A model generated the notes under the pieces. It did no database searches. It was not told the DNA's origin and worked only from the letters and a program-made list of their open reading frames with translations. A program made the translations under genes and the position numbers. Shown one piece after another: positions 56,608 to 64,000 of a stretch of DNA of 64,000 nt. Source of the DNA: Nocardiopsis ganjiahuensis DSM 45031 (GTDB lineage Bacteria > Actinomycetota > Actinomycetes > Streptosporangiales > Streptosporangiaceae); the NCBI RefSeq assembly GCF_000341085.1, contig NZ_ANBA01000029.1:60141-124140 (forward strand), read 5' to 3'. How positions within the stretch are numbered: position 1 is the first letter of the stretch; each line of letters starts with the position of its first letter.

Positions 56608-57825
56608 ATGCGCAGCACCGAACACATCGGCATCATCGGAGCGGGGATCGTCGGGCTGGCCCTGGCCCGCCACATCGCCCTCCGCCGCCCCGGCACCCGG
56701 GTCACCGTCCTCGAGAAGGAGAACCGGGTCGCCGCGCACCAGACCGGACACAACAGCGGTGTCGTCCACGCCGGGCTCTACTACCGTCCGGGCTCCCTCA
56801 AGGCCACCCTGTGCCGCAGAGGGGTCGGGCTTCTCAAGGACTACTGCGCGGAGAACGGCCTGCCCTACGAAGAGGCGGGCAAGCTCCTCGTCGCGGTGGA
56901 CTCCGAGGAGGAGGCGCGCCTGGACGACATCGAACAGAAGGCCGAGGAGAACGGTGTCCCCGGAGTCACCCGCCTGGGCCCCGAGGGACTCCGCGAGATC
57001 GAACCCCACGCGGCGGGGATCGCGGCACTGCACTCGCCGACCACCGCCATCACGGACTTCGTCGCGGTCGCAGAGCAGATCGCCGACGACGTGCGCCGTT
57101 CCGGTGGACGGGTCCTGCTCAACACCCCCGTCATCGACCTGCGCCAGGACCATGACGGCACGGAGGTCCTCACCGGAGACCCCAAGGGGGAGCGGGTCAT
57201 CCACCGGTTCGACCGGCTGGTCCTGTGCGGCGGACTCCAGAGCGACCAGCTCGCACGCATGGCCGGCGGTTCGGCGGACCCCCGGGTCGTCCCCTTCCGC
57301 GGGCACTACCACGAGCTGGTCCCCGAACGCCGCGACCTCGTGCGGGGCCTCCTCTACCCGGTCCCCGACCCGCAGTACCCCTTCCTGGGCGTGCACCTGA
57401 CCCGACACGTCCACGGCGAGGTCATGGCCGGGCCCAACGCCATCCTCGCCCTGGCCCGTGAGGGCTACCGCGCCCGCGACCTGCGCACCCGCGAACTCGC
57501 ACAGACCCTCGCCTGGCCCGGCTTCTGGCGGTTGGCGCGCAGGCACTGGACCGTCGGAGCCCGGGAGACCCTGGTGTCGGCCTCCCGGGCGGTGTTCGCC
57601 GGCCAGGCCCGACGCCTGCTCCCCGAACTCACCACCGCCGACCTGCGTCCGGCGCCCGCCGGGGTCCGGGCACAGGCCCTGGGCCGGGACGGGGCGCTCC
57701 TGGACGACTTCCACGTGGACACCCACGGGAGGGTCGTGTGCGTGCGCAACGCCCCCTCACCCGCGGCCACCTCGTCCCTGGCGATCGCCGAGTTCCTGTA
57801 CGACAACCACGTCAACGGTCACTGA
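56608..57825 (+). CDS. lhgO: L-2-hydroxyglutarate oxidase/dehydrogenase
   Basis: FAD enzyme that oxidises L-2-hydroxyglutarate to 2-oxoglutarate, feeding electrons to the respiratory chain. The 405-residue product begins with HIGIIGAGIVGLALARHI (FAD loop). TGHNSGVVHAGLYYRPGSLKA is the family hallmark, and FRGHYHEL, YPVPDPQYPFLGVHLT and GPNAILALAREGY are also typical. ATG 56608 appears leaderless. In E. coli the gene sits with csiD/gabDTP; here it stands alone. Confidence 0.93.
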   Translation: MRSTEHIGIIGAGIVGLALARHIALRRPGTRVTVLEKENRVAAHQTGHNSGVVHAGLYYRPGSLKATLCRRGVGLLKDYCAENGLPYEEAGKLLVAVDSEEEARLDDIEQKAEENGVPGVTRLGPEGLREIEPHAAGIAALHSPTTAITDFVAVAEQIADDVRRSGGRVLLNTPVIDLRQDHDGTEVLTGDPKGERVIHRFDRLVLCGGLQSDQLARMAGGSADPRVVPFRGHYHELVPERRDLVRGLLYPVPDPQYPFLGVHLTRHVHGEVMAGPNAILALAREGYRARDLRTRELAQTLAWPGFWRLARRHWTVGARETLVSASRAVFAGQARRLLPELTTADLRPAPAGVRAQALGRDGALLDDFHVDTHGRVVCVRNAPSPAATSSLAIAEFLYDNHVNGH

Positions 57826-58034
57826 AACGCTGAGTGGCCGGGACAGGGGCCGAGCGCGTCGAAGGCCGGGCACGGCGGAACACGAGTCGCCCACGAGGGG
57901 ATGAGACGCCCAGGGTGTGTCGGAACGGAGTTATCCACAGGTTCGAACACACCCTGGTACTGTCCGCTGTCCCAGCGGAGCATGGAGTGACCGGTACCGC
58001 GGGACGGCCCCGTGGCCGACCGGTGGAGGCGACC

Positions 58035-58541
58035 ATGCTCCTGACCAGGTGGGCCCCGGTGGCTCTCGCCATCGTGCTCGCACTCGTACTCACGGCGGCC
58101 GCGCCCGCCGTCGGTCCCCGAGGAGGACCCTTGGACGGATTCACGATCGGACACCTGCCCGCCCGGGTCGGGACGGAGACATCGACGATGGACTCCCACT
58201 ACGAGTGGGAGGACGTCTCCTTCACCGCCCGCTTCTGGGAACAGGCCAAGGAGGGCGGCGGCTTCCAGGTGGTGCTCCAGGTCCTGGTCCTGCGGGGGGA
58301 GGAGCTCACCGACCTGGCGGCGGTCCGCTCCTTCCTCGCCGAGTACCACGAGCGGGATCCCGACACCTGGGAGCTGGAGGACTTCGACAACCACGGCACC
58401 GGCGGCCTGTACGGAGGGTCCGAGGCCTTCTGGACTCCGCAGCCGGGGGTCGCGGTCGAGGTCCGCGACCCCTTCGGCCTCATCGGCGAGGAGGAACTGC
58501 TCGCCACCGCACGGGGGATCGGTCCGGAGAACCCGGCATAG
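58035..58541 (+). CDS. Exported protein of unknown function
   Basis: A 168-residue protein. A signal peptide with hydrophobic core (LTRWAPVALAIVLALVLTAA) and an Ala-rich cut region begins it. The mature part contains IGHLPARVGTETSTMDSHY, aromatic-rich WEDVSFTARFWEQ and HGTGGLYGGSEAFW. ATG 58035 follows TGGAGG by 5 bases; the frame is open upstream to 57834 but that part does not look coding. No cysteine lipobox is seen. I do not recognise the family. It converges with a nuclease gene across a shared terminator. Confidence 0.75.
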   Translation: MLLTRWAPVALAIVLALVLTAAAPAVGPRGGPLDGFTIGHLPARVGTETSTMDSHYEWEDVSFTARFWEQAKEGGGFQVVLQVLVLRGEELTDLAAVRSFLAEYHERDPDTWELEDFDNHGTGGLYGGSEAFWTPQPGVAVEVRDPFGLIGEEELLATARGIGPENPA

Positions 58542-58566
58542 CCCCTTCCGGAGGACGCCGGGACGG

Positions 58567-58609
58567 GGGCGGGCCGGCGGACGCCGGGGGCGCTTGAGCC
58601 GGCCCGCCC
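58567..58609. terminator. Bidirectional terminator between converging genes
   Basis: GGGCGGGCCGG (58567-58577) pairs with CCGGCCCGCCC (58599-58609). Confidence 0.6.
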
Positions 58610-58618
58610 GGACCGGGG

Positions 58619-59356
58619 TCAGCAGCCCTCGAGGACCTCACGCAGCGCGGTCTCCTCGGCCGGGTCCACGGTCAGGTCCCACACGTGCTTGACCTCGATC
58701 CACGAGACCACGTAGTCGCAGTGCGAGGACTCCAGCGGCGGCAGCCAGTTCGCCGGGTCCGCGTCGCCCTTGGAACGGTTGGACGAGGCGCTCACCGCCC
58801 ACAGCTGGGAGGACTCGAGGTCGTTGGCGAACTTCTGCCGTTTCTCGGTCGGCCAGGCGTGGGCGCCCGACCGCCACCCCTCCTTGAGGGCCACCATGTG
58901 GTCGATGTCGATGTCCTGGGCGTCGGTGAAGGTCTCCCCGTCGTAAGCGCTGTACCAGGAGCCGGACACCGGCTGGCAGTTGTCGTCGGTCTGCACGTCC
59001 TCACCGTCGCGGAGCAGCACGACCTGGCGGGTGGTGCAGTTGTCCTCGACTCCGGAGTCCCAGTGGGGGAAGAGCGCGCGGTCGTAGCCGGGCGGGTCCT
59101 CCTCGTCCTCGATCCGGAGTTCCTCCATCTGTTGTCCGGCCTGCTCGACGCCGGAGGAGGAGCCGCCGTCGGGGGACCCCTGCGGCTCGGTGGAGGGCTC
59201 GCCGGTCTCCAGGTCGATCACCCCCATCTGCTGCAGCACGAAGGCGGCGATCACCAGGACGCCGACGACCGTACCGATGAGCGCGGTCAGCTTGGAGGCG
59301 GGCTTACCGCCCCTGCCTGCTGACCTGGGGGATTTGGCGGAGGACTTCTTGGCCAT
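58619..59356 (-). CDS. Secreted or membrane-anchored HNH-type nuclease (DUF1524 family)
   Basis: A 245-residue protein with a basic N-terminus, one hydrophobic segment (about residues 24-43, ALIGTVVGVLVIAAFVLQQM) that may be a signal anchor, and an acidic linker. The DUF1524/HNH domain holds DIDIDHMVALKEGWRSGA (general-base His), LWAVSASSNRSKGDADP (Asn and Arg/Lys for the metal site) and HCDYVVSW. Cysteines at CTTR, NCQP, HCDY and the final C suggest disulphides, fitting an extracytoplasmic site. ATG 59356 has GGAG 8 bases upstream. A role in nucleic acid scavenging or competition is inference. Confidence 0.85.
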   Translation of the reverse strand: MAKKSSAKSPRSAGRGGKPASKLTALIGTVVGVLVIAAFVLQQMGVIDLETGEPSTEPQGSPDGGSSSGVEQAGQQMEELRIEDEEDPPGYDRALFPHWDSGVEDNCTTRQVVLLRDGEDVQTDDNCQPVSGSWYSAYDGETFTDAQDIDIDHMVALKEGWRSGAHAWPTEKRQKFANDLESSQLWAVSASSNRSKGDADPANWLPPLESSHCDYVVSWIEVKHVWDLTVDPAEETALREVLEGC

Positions 59357-59601
59357 CAGGGAACTCCAACACTGTCTTGCCTCCCGTGACGGGCGGGTCG
59401 TCCGATCCGGGTCCTCCCAGCTTGGCCCATCACACGGCCGTCTCATAACAGCGCCCCGGGTCGGATCTCCCTTGCCGAAGCCTCCGGCGGGGAGGTGTCA
59501 GGGTTCCGGTCGGGCCGGTGGCGGGGGGCCGGGGTTCTGAAAGGCCGACGCCTCGGAGGATTCGGCTCGGGAGAAGGGCCCTGGGAAGGACCGGGGGAGC
59601 T

Positions 59602-60180
59602 CTACCCCAGGAGGTCGAAGACGAAGGAGCCCACCAGCAGCAGGGCGATGCCCGCGCTGTAACCCCAGGCTCTTCCCCGGCCGGGCTGGTCGCGGAGGGT
59701 GCGCCAGGTGTAGAGCACGACCCCGGCCAGGACCAGGGCCCCCTCGACCGCGGCGGCCGCCACCGGGGTCTCCCACAGCCCGAACCCGAGCAGTGGGAGG
59801 TCGCCCGCGTTGCCCGGCAGGAAGGGCAGGTCCGGGCGGTGCACCAGCAGGTCGAGCAGCCAGTGGCTGAGCATCACACCGCCCACGACCAGCCCCGCGT
59901 CGCGCCCCCACCGGTCCCTCAGGAAATAGTGCACGAGTCCGCCCACCAGGACGGCGAGGAGGACGTTCACCGACAGCGAGTGCGAGTACTCGGCGGTGAT
60001 GAGCAGGGAGCCGTAACCCGTGAGGCCGGGTTCGGCGGGTTCGAGGGTCTCGACCCCGGCCGCTGCCAGGGGCAGGGTGACCAGGTCGGTCAACTGGGTG
60101 GCGACCAGCAGCGCCGCCATGGGGATTCCGGGGCGCCATGCCTTGACGATCCCCGCCACTCCGAAGTGTCCGGCCAGCAT
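59602..60180 (-). CDS. Membrane protein, YdjM-like putative metal-dependent hydrolase
   Basis: A 192-residue integral membrane protein with five or six hydrophobic segments. It shows the pattern of YdjM/DUF457-type proteins: HFG at the N-terminus, QLTDLVTL, EYSHSLSVNVLLAV and LSHWLLDLLVH, with conserved His and Asp on membrane faces. The start codon overlaps the stop of the TetR gene upstream, so it is the third gene of a minus-strand operon (hydrolase-TetR-this). The catalytic function is unproven in this family. Confidence 0.75.
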   Translation of the reverse strand: MLAGHFGVAGIVKAWRPGIPMAALLVATQLTDLVTLPLAAAGVETLEPAEPGLTGYGSLLITAEYSHSLSVNVLLAVLVGGLVHYFLRDRWGRDAGLVVGGVMLSHWLLDLLVHRPDLPFLPGNAGDLPLLGFGLWETPVAAAAVEGALVLAGVVLYTWRTLRDQPGRGRAWGYSAGIALLLVGSFVFDLLG

Positions 60181-60788
60181 CAGTTCTCTCCCTCTTCTGC
60201 TTCTTCCGCGCCGTGTCCTGTGTGTCCGGGCCGGCGTTCCAGGACGTGGATGAAGCCCTCCACCAGCACGTCGTAGCTCTCGTCGATGTCCTCGGGCATC
60301 CTGAACCCGCCGTGGGCCTCCAGGTCGACGAACCCGTGGACGGCGCTGCGCAGGGCCCGGATGGTGTGCACCATCCGGGCCTCGGGGATGTCGAAACCAC
60401 GCAGTACCGCGGCGATCACCTCGACGGGTCTGGCGAAGGCCGCGTAGGCCTCGTGGTCCGTGGGGGCCGCACCCCGCTGGGTCGCGGCGTAGCCGCCCGG
60501 GTGTTCGTGGGCGTAGGCCCGGTAGGCCCCGAAGAGCGCGCGGACGGCGTCGGGCCCGGACCGACCGACCGCGGCGCCCTGGAGGCGGTCGCCCAGTTCG
60601 GTCACGGCGCGAAGGGACACCTCGCGGCGCAGCCCGGTCAGACCGTCGACGTGTTTGTACAGGCTCGGGGTCGCGACCCCGAACCGTTTGGCCACCGCCG
60701 CGAGCGAGAGCGCCTCGAACCCCTTCTCGTCGCTCAGCCGGGAGGCCTCGGCCACGACCAGGTCAGGGGTCAGTCCTGCCCTAGGCAC
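60180..60788 (-). CDS. TetR-family transcriptional regulator
   Basis: A 202-residue regulator. The N-terminal helix-turn-helix is LSLAAVAKRFGVATPSLYKHVDG; the C-terminal domain contains TIRALRSAVHGFVDLEAHGGF, typical of the WHG subgroup. It starts with GTG 60788, overlapping the end of the alpha/beta hydrolase gene by 8 bases, and its stop overlaps the membrane protein gene. It probably controls this operon through the TAGCTA repeats at 61668-61704 (inference). Confidence 0.9.
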   Translation of the reverse strand: MPRAGLTPDLVVAEASRLSDEKGFEALSLAAVAKRFGVATPSLYKHVDGLTGLRREVSLRAVTELGDRLQGAAVGRSGPDAVRALFGAYRAYAHEHPGGYAATQRGAAPTDHEAYAAFARPVEVIAAVLRGFDIPEARMVHTIRALRSAVHGFVDLEAHGGFRMPEDIDESYDVLVEGFIHVLERRPGHTGHGAEEAEEGEN

Positions 60789-61617
60789 CGGCGTTCACCT
60801 TCTCGACGAGGTCGACGAGGACGGGCGCCACGACGTCGGGCCGCTGGGACTGCGGGTAGTGCCCGCACTCGGGCACCATGACCACGCGGCCGCCGGTGAC
60901 GGAGGCCACCCACCGGGCCTCGGCTCGGGGGTCCTTCCAATCGGGGTCCTGTTCACCCATGATCACGACGGTCTCGGCGGCCGGAGGTTCGGCCCCTTCG
61001 GTCCCCGTGATCCTGTCGAGCCACTCGACGGTCCTCTTCGGGCCGTTGATGGTCGCCAGGACCGCACGGTAGCGGTCGGCGGGGCGCAGCATCCCGAGGA
61101 TTCTCTCCAGTTGCTCGTCGTGTCCCTCGGGAGTCCGTCCCGCGTGGAGCCTGTTGTAGAAGAAGGTCAGCGCGCGGGGTGCCCAGGGGCGGACGAGCAG
61201 GGCCTTCTGCATGAGGTTCCCCGCCCAGCCGGTCCTCGGCATTCGCAGGAAGGGCCCGAGCAGGGCGAGCCCGGCCACGAGGTCGGGGCGTTCGAGGGCG
61301 GCGATGGTCACCGCGCCGGCCCCCAACGAGTTGCCGACCATGACGGTCCGCTCTCCGCCCAGCTCCTCGGCGAGGGCGATCGCGTCGGTCGACGCGGCGT
61401 GGTCGGTGTGGTCGCTGAAGGTGATGTCGCTGTCCCCGTGGCCGCGCAGGTCCATGGCGGCGACCCGGTACCCCGCCTCGGCGAGGGCGGCGCCCGCGAA
61501 CCGGAAGGAGGCGCGGTGGTCGAACATGCCGGGAACGCAGATCACGAGCGTTCCGGTGTTCCGGGCACCGTAGAGGTCGTAGGCGATCCGCCCCTCGGGG
61601 CGCTGGAGGTGGTGCAT
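60781..61617 (-). CDS. Alpha/beta hydrolase
   Basis: A 278-residue hydrolase. It has the oxyanion region ICVPGMFDHRASF, DLRGHGDSD, nucleophile elbow MVGNSLGAGA with the catalytic Ser, acid candidate Asp in VIMGEQDPDWK, and catalytic His in PECGHYPQSQRP. ATG 61617 has GAGGAG 7 bases upstream on the minus strand. A leaderless start at 61668, whose transcript would begin about there, would add 17 residues. First gene of a TetR-controlled operon. The substrate is unknown; esterase or lactonase-like activity is possible. Confidence 0.87.
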   Translation of the reverse strand: MHHLQRPEGRIAYDLYGARNTGTLVICVPGMFDHRASFRFAGAALAEAGYRVAAMDLRGHGDSDITFSDHTDHAASTDAIALAEELGGERTVMVGNSLGAGAVTIAALERPDLVAGLALLGPFLRMPRTGWAGNLMQKALLVRPWAPRALTFFYNRLHAGRTPEGHDEQLERILGMLRPADRYRAVLATINGPKRTVEWLDRITGTEGAEPPAAETVVIMGEQDPDWKDPRAEARWVASVTGGRVVMVPECGHYPQSQRPDVVAPVLVDLVEKVNAGA

Positions 61618-61667
61618 GGAGGTGCTCCTCGGTCCGTTCGCGGCCTGCGCCCTGTGGCTCATGCCCA

Positions 61668-61704
61668 TAGCTAGAAAGCTAACGCCAATAGCTAACGGCG
61701 TCAA
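61668..61704 (-). promoter_or_regulatory. Promoter with overlapping TetR-operator-like repeats
   Basis: On the minus strand TTGACG (61704-61699) and TAGCTT (61681-61676) are spaced by 17 bases. TAGCT-N4-AGCTA (61668-61681) and a further TAGCTA-type motif in the spacer overlap it, as expected for autorepression by the TetR gene in the operon. Confidence 0.6.
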
Positions 61705-61903
61705 GGGGCTTGTTCCGAGACCTCCCGCGAGGGAGGGCGGGTCAGGCCGGGGAGAGGTGTTCGGGTCGTGGTGTGAACCGGGGTGAGATCCAGCCGATAG
61801 CGTGGCGGTGTGCGAGGTAACCGGGTGATCTACGTGCACACCCGACCTACACTGCTAGGCAGATCGGGCCGAAGGGCCCGCCTACACAACAGAGAGCTGC
61901 ACA

Positions 61904-63202
61904 GTGATCGACATCATCGACGAACTCCAGTGGCGCGGCCTGATCGCGCAGACGACCGACCTTGACGCACTCCGCAAGGCGCTGGCCGATGGTCCGATCA
62001 CCCTCTATTGCGGATTCGACCCGACCGCGGGCAGCCTGCACGTCGGCCACCTCACCCAGGCCCTCACCCTGGCCCGCTTCCAGCAGGCCGGGCACCGGCC
62101 CATCGCTCTCGTCGGCGGTGGCACGGGCCTGATCGGCGACCCCAAGCCCAACGCCGAGCGTCAGATGAACTCGCTCGAGACGGTGCGGGGCTGGGTCGAG
62201 AACCTGGCCGGACAGCTCTCGGCCTTCCTGCGTTTCACCCCTGAGGGCGAGCAGGCGGGCCCCACCGACGCCATCCTCGCCAACAACGGCGACTGGCTCG
62301 GCGGGATCAACGCGATCGAGCTGCTCCGTGACGTGGGCAAGCACTTCAGCATCAACCAGATGCTGGCGCGGGAGACGGTCAAGAGCCGCCTCGACGGTGA
62401 GGGCATGAGCTACACCGAGTTCAGCTACGTGCTGCTCCAGTCCTACGACTTCGTCGAGCTCTACCGGCGCTACGGCTGCACGCTGCAGACCGGCGGTTCC
62501 GACCAGTGGGGCAACATCACCGCGGGCCTGGACCTGGTCCGCCGGATCGAGGGCAACGAGCCGCACGGACCGGCGCACGGTCTGACCACGAACCTGCTCA
62601 CGAAGGCCGACGGCACCAAGTTCGGCAAGACCGAGACCGGCACGGTCTGGCTCGACCCCGAGCTCACCTCGCCGTACGCCTTCTACCAGTTCTGGTTCAA
62701 CGCCGACGACCGCGACGTCATCCGCTACCTCAAGGTGTTCAGCTTCCTCTCACGTGAGGAGATCGAGGACCTCGAGCGCCAGACGGAGGAGCGCCCGCAG
62801 GCCCGCGCGGCCCAGCGCACCCTGGCGGAGACGCTGACGACGCTGGTCCACGGCGAGGAGGAGACCCGCAAGGTCAAGGACGCCAGCCTGGCCCTGTTCG
62901 GCCGTGCCGACCTGTCCGAACTGGACGGGCGCACCCTGGACGCGGCTCTGGCCGAGGTGCCCAAGGCTGAGGTGGACGGACCGGTCGAGGACCTGCTCGT
63001 CACCGACCTGTTCGCGCAGAGCGGTCTGACCCCGAGCAAGTCGGCGGCCCGCCGTGCCGTCCAGGAGGGCGGCGCCTACGTGAACAACGTGAAGGTGACC
63101 GACGTCGAGGCCAGGCTCAGCGCGGACGACGTGCTCGCCGACCGCTTCGTCGTGCTCCGCAAGGGCAAGCGCAACATCGGCGGTGTCGTTCTCAAGGGGT
63201 GA
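61904..63202 (+). CDS. tyrS: Tyrosyl-tRNA synthetase
   Basis: Charges tRNA-Tyr. The 432-residue class I enzyme has the tyrosine-binding YCGFDPTAGSLHVGHL (HIGH-type motif HVGH), GGSDQWGNITAG, and KFGKT in place of KMSKS. The C-terminal S4 RNA-binding domain is LTPSKSAARRAVQEGGAYVNN. GTG 61904 is used, with only a weak AGAG upstream. A short hairpin, CGGGCC (61865-61870) with GGCCCG (61875-61880), lies in the leader; no T-box consensus is seen. A terminator and rRNA-type promoters follow. Confidence 0.97.
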   Translation: MIDIIDELQWRGLIAQTTDLDALRKALADGPITLYCGFDPTAGSLHVGHLTQALTLARFQQAGHRPIALVGGGTGLIGDPKPNAERQMNSLETVRGWVENLAGQLSAFLRFTPEGEQAGPTDAILANNGDWLGGINAIELLRDVGKHFSINQMLARETVKSRLDGEGMSYTEFSYVLLQSYDFVELYRRYGCTLQTGGSDQWGNITAGLDLVRRIEGNEPHGPAHGLTTNLLTKADGTKFGKTETGTVWLDPELTSPYAFYQFWFNADDRDVIRYLKVFSFLSREEIEDLERQTEERPQARAAQRTLAETLTTLVHGEEETRKVKDASLALFGRADLSELDGRTLDAALAEVPKAEVDGPVEDLLVTDLFAQSGLTPSKSAARRAVQEGGAYVNNVKVTDVEARLSADDVLADRFVVLRKGKRNIGGVVLKG

Positions 63203-63248
63203 TGGGCCTCGGGCCCAGTCAGTCGTCCCCAGGACACGCGCGTCATCG

Positions 63249-63278
63249 AGGGCCGGCCTCCGCCGAGGGGCCGGCCCT
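63249..63278 (+). terminator. Terminator after tyrS
   Basis: AGGGCCGGCC (63249-63258) pairs perfectly with GGCCGGCCCT (63269-63278). The next 310 bases (63279-63588) show no gene. Confidence 0.75.
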
Positions 63279-63588
63279 TCCGCATGTCCGCATGCGGGTG
63301 CGAGGGGGGGAGTGCGGCGGGCGGATCTGTCCGGGCGGGGTTCTGGGGCCTGGCCCCGGGCGGCGGGCTCTGGGTATCGGGGCTCTGAGTCTCGGCGCTC
63401 TGGGGCAGGAGCAAAAGCGGAGGTTTGCTCTTGGCATCATTCGGGCAAGATGGACGATGTCTGACAACAGCCGACGTAACAACGTGGACCTGGTGTGAGG
63501 ACCGCGTACGTCAGGGCCTTGAGAAGCCACCCGAACAGGGGTGATCGAGGCCCGGATCGCCGAGACGGCGCCTGATCCGGGTCCTGAC

Positions 63589-63617
63589 TTGACGTCCGCT
63601 CCAGAGCTGCCTATAGT
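63589..63617 (+). promoter_or_regulatory. Strong promoter P1, probably of an rRNA operon
   Basis: TTGACG (63589-63594) and TATAGT (63612-63617) with an exact 17-base spacer, close to the actinobacterial housekeeping sigma consensus. No coding gene follows within the window. Confidence 0.7.
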
Positions 63618-63850
63618 CGTAAGAGTCGCTGCGGGACGGCGAGCGGAACCTCTTGGATTCTTGCTCAGCACCGGGCCGCGATCACAGACATCCTCCTCTT
63701 CGCCGAGATGGTTCGAGCACTCGCTCGGAACAGGTAAGCTCGGGGAGTTGCTTCAAACAGCCCAGCAAAAACCACTTCGGTGGAAACGCTAGGCTGAGGA
63801 AGCAGCGGGAATTCTTTCTCCCGATCAGGTTTTAAAGCGAAAACGCCGAT

Positions 63851-63879
63851 TTGGCGGGGCGCGGAACACCTGATAAAGT
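63851..63879 (+). promoter_or_regulatory. Promoter P2, probably of an rRNA operon
   Basis: TTGGCG (63851-63856) and TAAAGT (63874-63879), 17-base spacer, with AT-rich sequence just upstream (63805-63850) that could act as an UP element. It lies 257 bases downstream of P1. Confidence 0.6.
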
Positions 63880-63885
63880 AAAGAC

Positions 63886-64000
63886 ACAACGAAGCGGAAC
63901 GGTCGCGAAAGCGGCTGAAACGCAGAAAGCCTTCCAGGGAAGAGCAGACAGAACACTGGTTCTGGCGCTTGTACGGGAAGAGTGATTGTTTCTTGAGAAC
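63886..64000 (+). other. Leader region of a presumed rRNA operon, cut at the right edge
   Basis: After the tandem promoters the sequence shows no coding signal, and it ends with TGTTTCTTGAGAAC, the boxA-like motif that in actinobacteria precedes 16S rRNA. The 16S gene itself should start shortly after the window. Confidence 0.6.

Noticed and set aside
57834..58034. Upstream extension of the exported protein gene
   Set aside because: The signal peptide and ribosome binding site place the start at 58035; the extension is arginine-rich and non-conserved in appearance.
63199..63498. Possible small protein after tyrS
   Set aside because: It begins inside the tyrS end, runs through the terminator and has no coding character.

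Overview
The window is a high-GC chromosomal segment from an actinomycete. Gene order and protein sequences (infC-rpmI-rplT-TrmH-histidine kinase-pheST next to argCJBDFRH; DUF948-DUF6167-alaS-ruvX-mltG-aroE; tyrS followed by rRNA leader signals; two conservon-type operons) resemble the core chromosome of Streptomyces relatives, and most closely the Nocardiopsis/Thermobifida group. That placement is inference; no 16S gene is present. I see no phage, IS element, CRISPR array or tRNA gene.

Layout. 1-9026: coaBC (cut at the left edge), metK, then two cell-surface genes: a DUF11-like membrane-anchored protein and a collagen-like protein with 17 identical 9-residue repeats and an LAQTG sorting signal. 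A DUF349 gene on the minus strand, an MBL-fold hydrolase and aspS follow. 9027-14983: an antibiotic-resistance-type ABC-F gene behind a short leader ORF, a PAS-GAF-PP2C phosphatase, and rarA. 15052-26611: a membrane pseudokinase on the minus strand, then DUF948, DUF6167, two related small membrane proteins, alaS, ruvX, mltG and aroE, the last three overlapping or abutting. 26650-34963: infC (apparent ATC start, long leader with a terminator), rpmI, rplT, a TrmH-type methyltransferase, an orphan histidine kinase and pheST.

35391-39016: an aminotransferase, a MarR regulator and an FAD amine-oxidase-like gene, probably an amine catabolism block set between pheT and the arginine genes. 39199-46230: the arginine cluster argC-J-B-D-F-R-H, mostly with 4-base ATGA/GTGA overlaps, but with an argJ that lacks most of its C-terminal half. 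46320-47896: a methyltransferase and an XRE-cupin regulator on the minus strand. 48142-52393: a complete conservon (sensor, roadblock, DUF742, GTPase). 52540-53457: a CbiX-like protein. 53727-56535: a second, incomplete conservon with only sensor and DUF742 genes. 56608-61617: L-2-hydroxyglutarate oxidase, an exported protein, a secreted-type nuclease, and a hydrolase-TetR-membrane protein operon. 61904-64000: tyrS, then two strong promoters and a leader that I read as the start of an rRNA operon lying beyond the right edge.

The most interesting signals are: a 7-codon ORF whose mRNA can pair over 10 bases with the ribosome binding site of the ABC-F gene; the ATC start and attenuator-like leader of infC; the shortened argJ inside an otherwise normal arginine operon; the collagen-like sortase substrate whose repeats differ only at synonymous positions; and the sensor+DUF742 half-conservon next to a full one.
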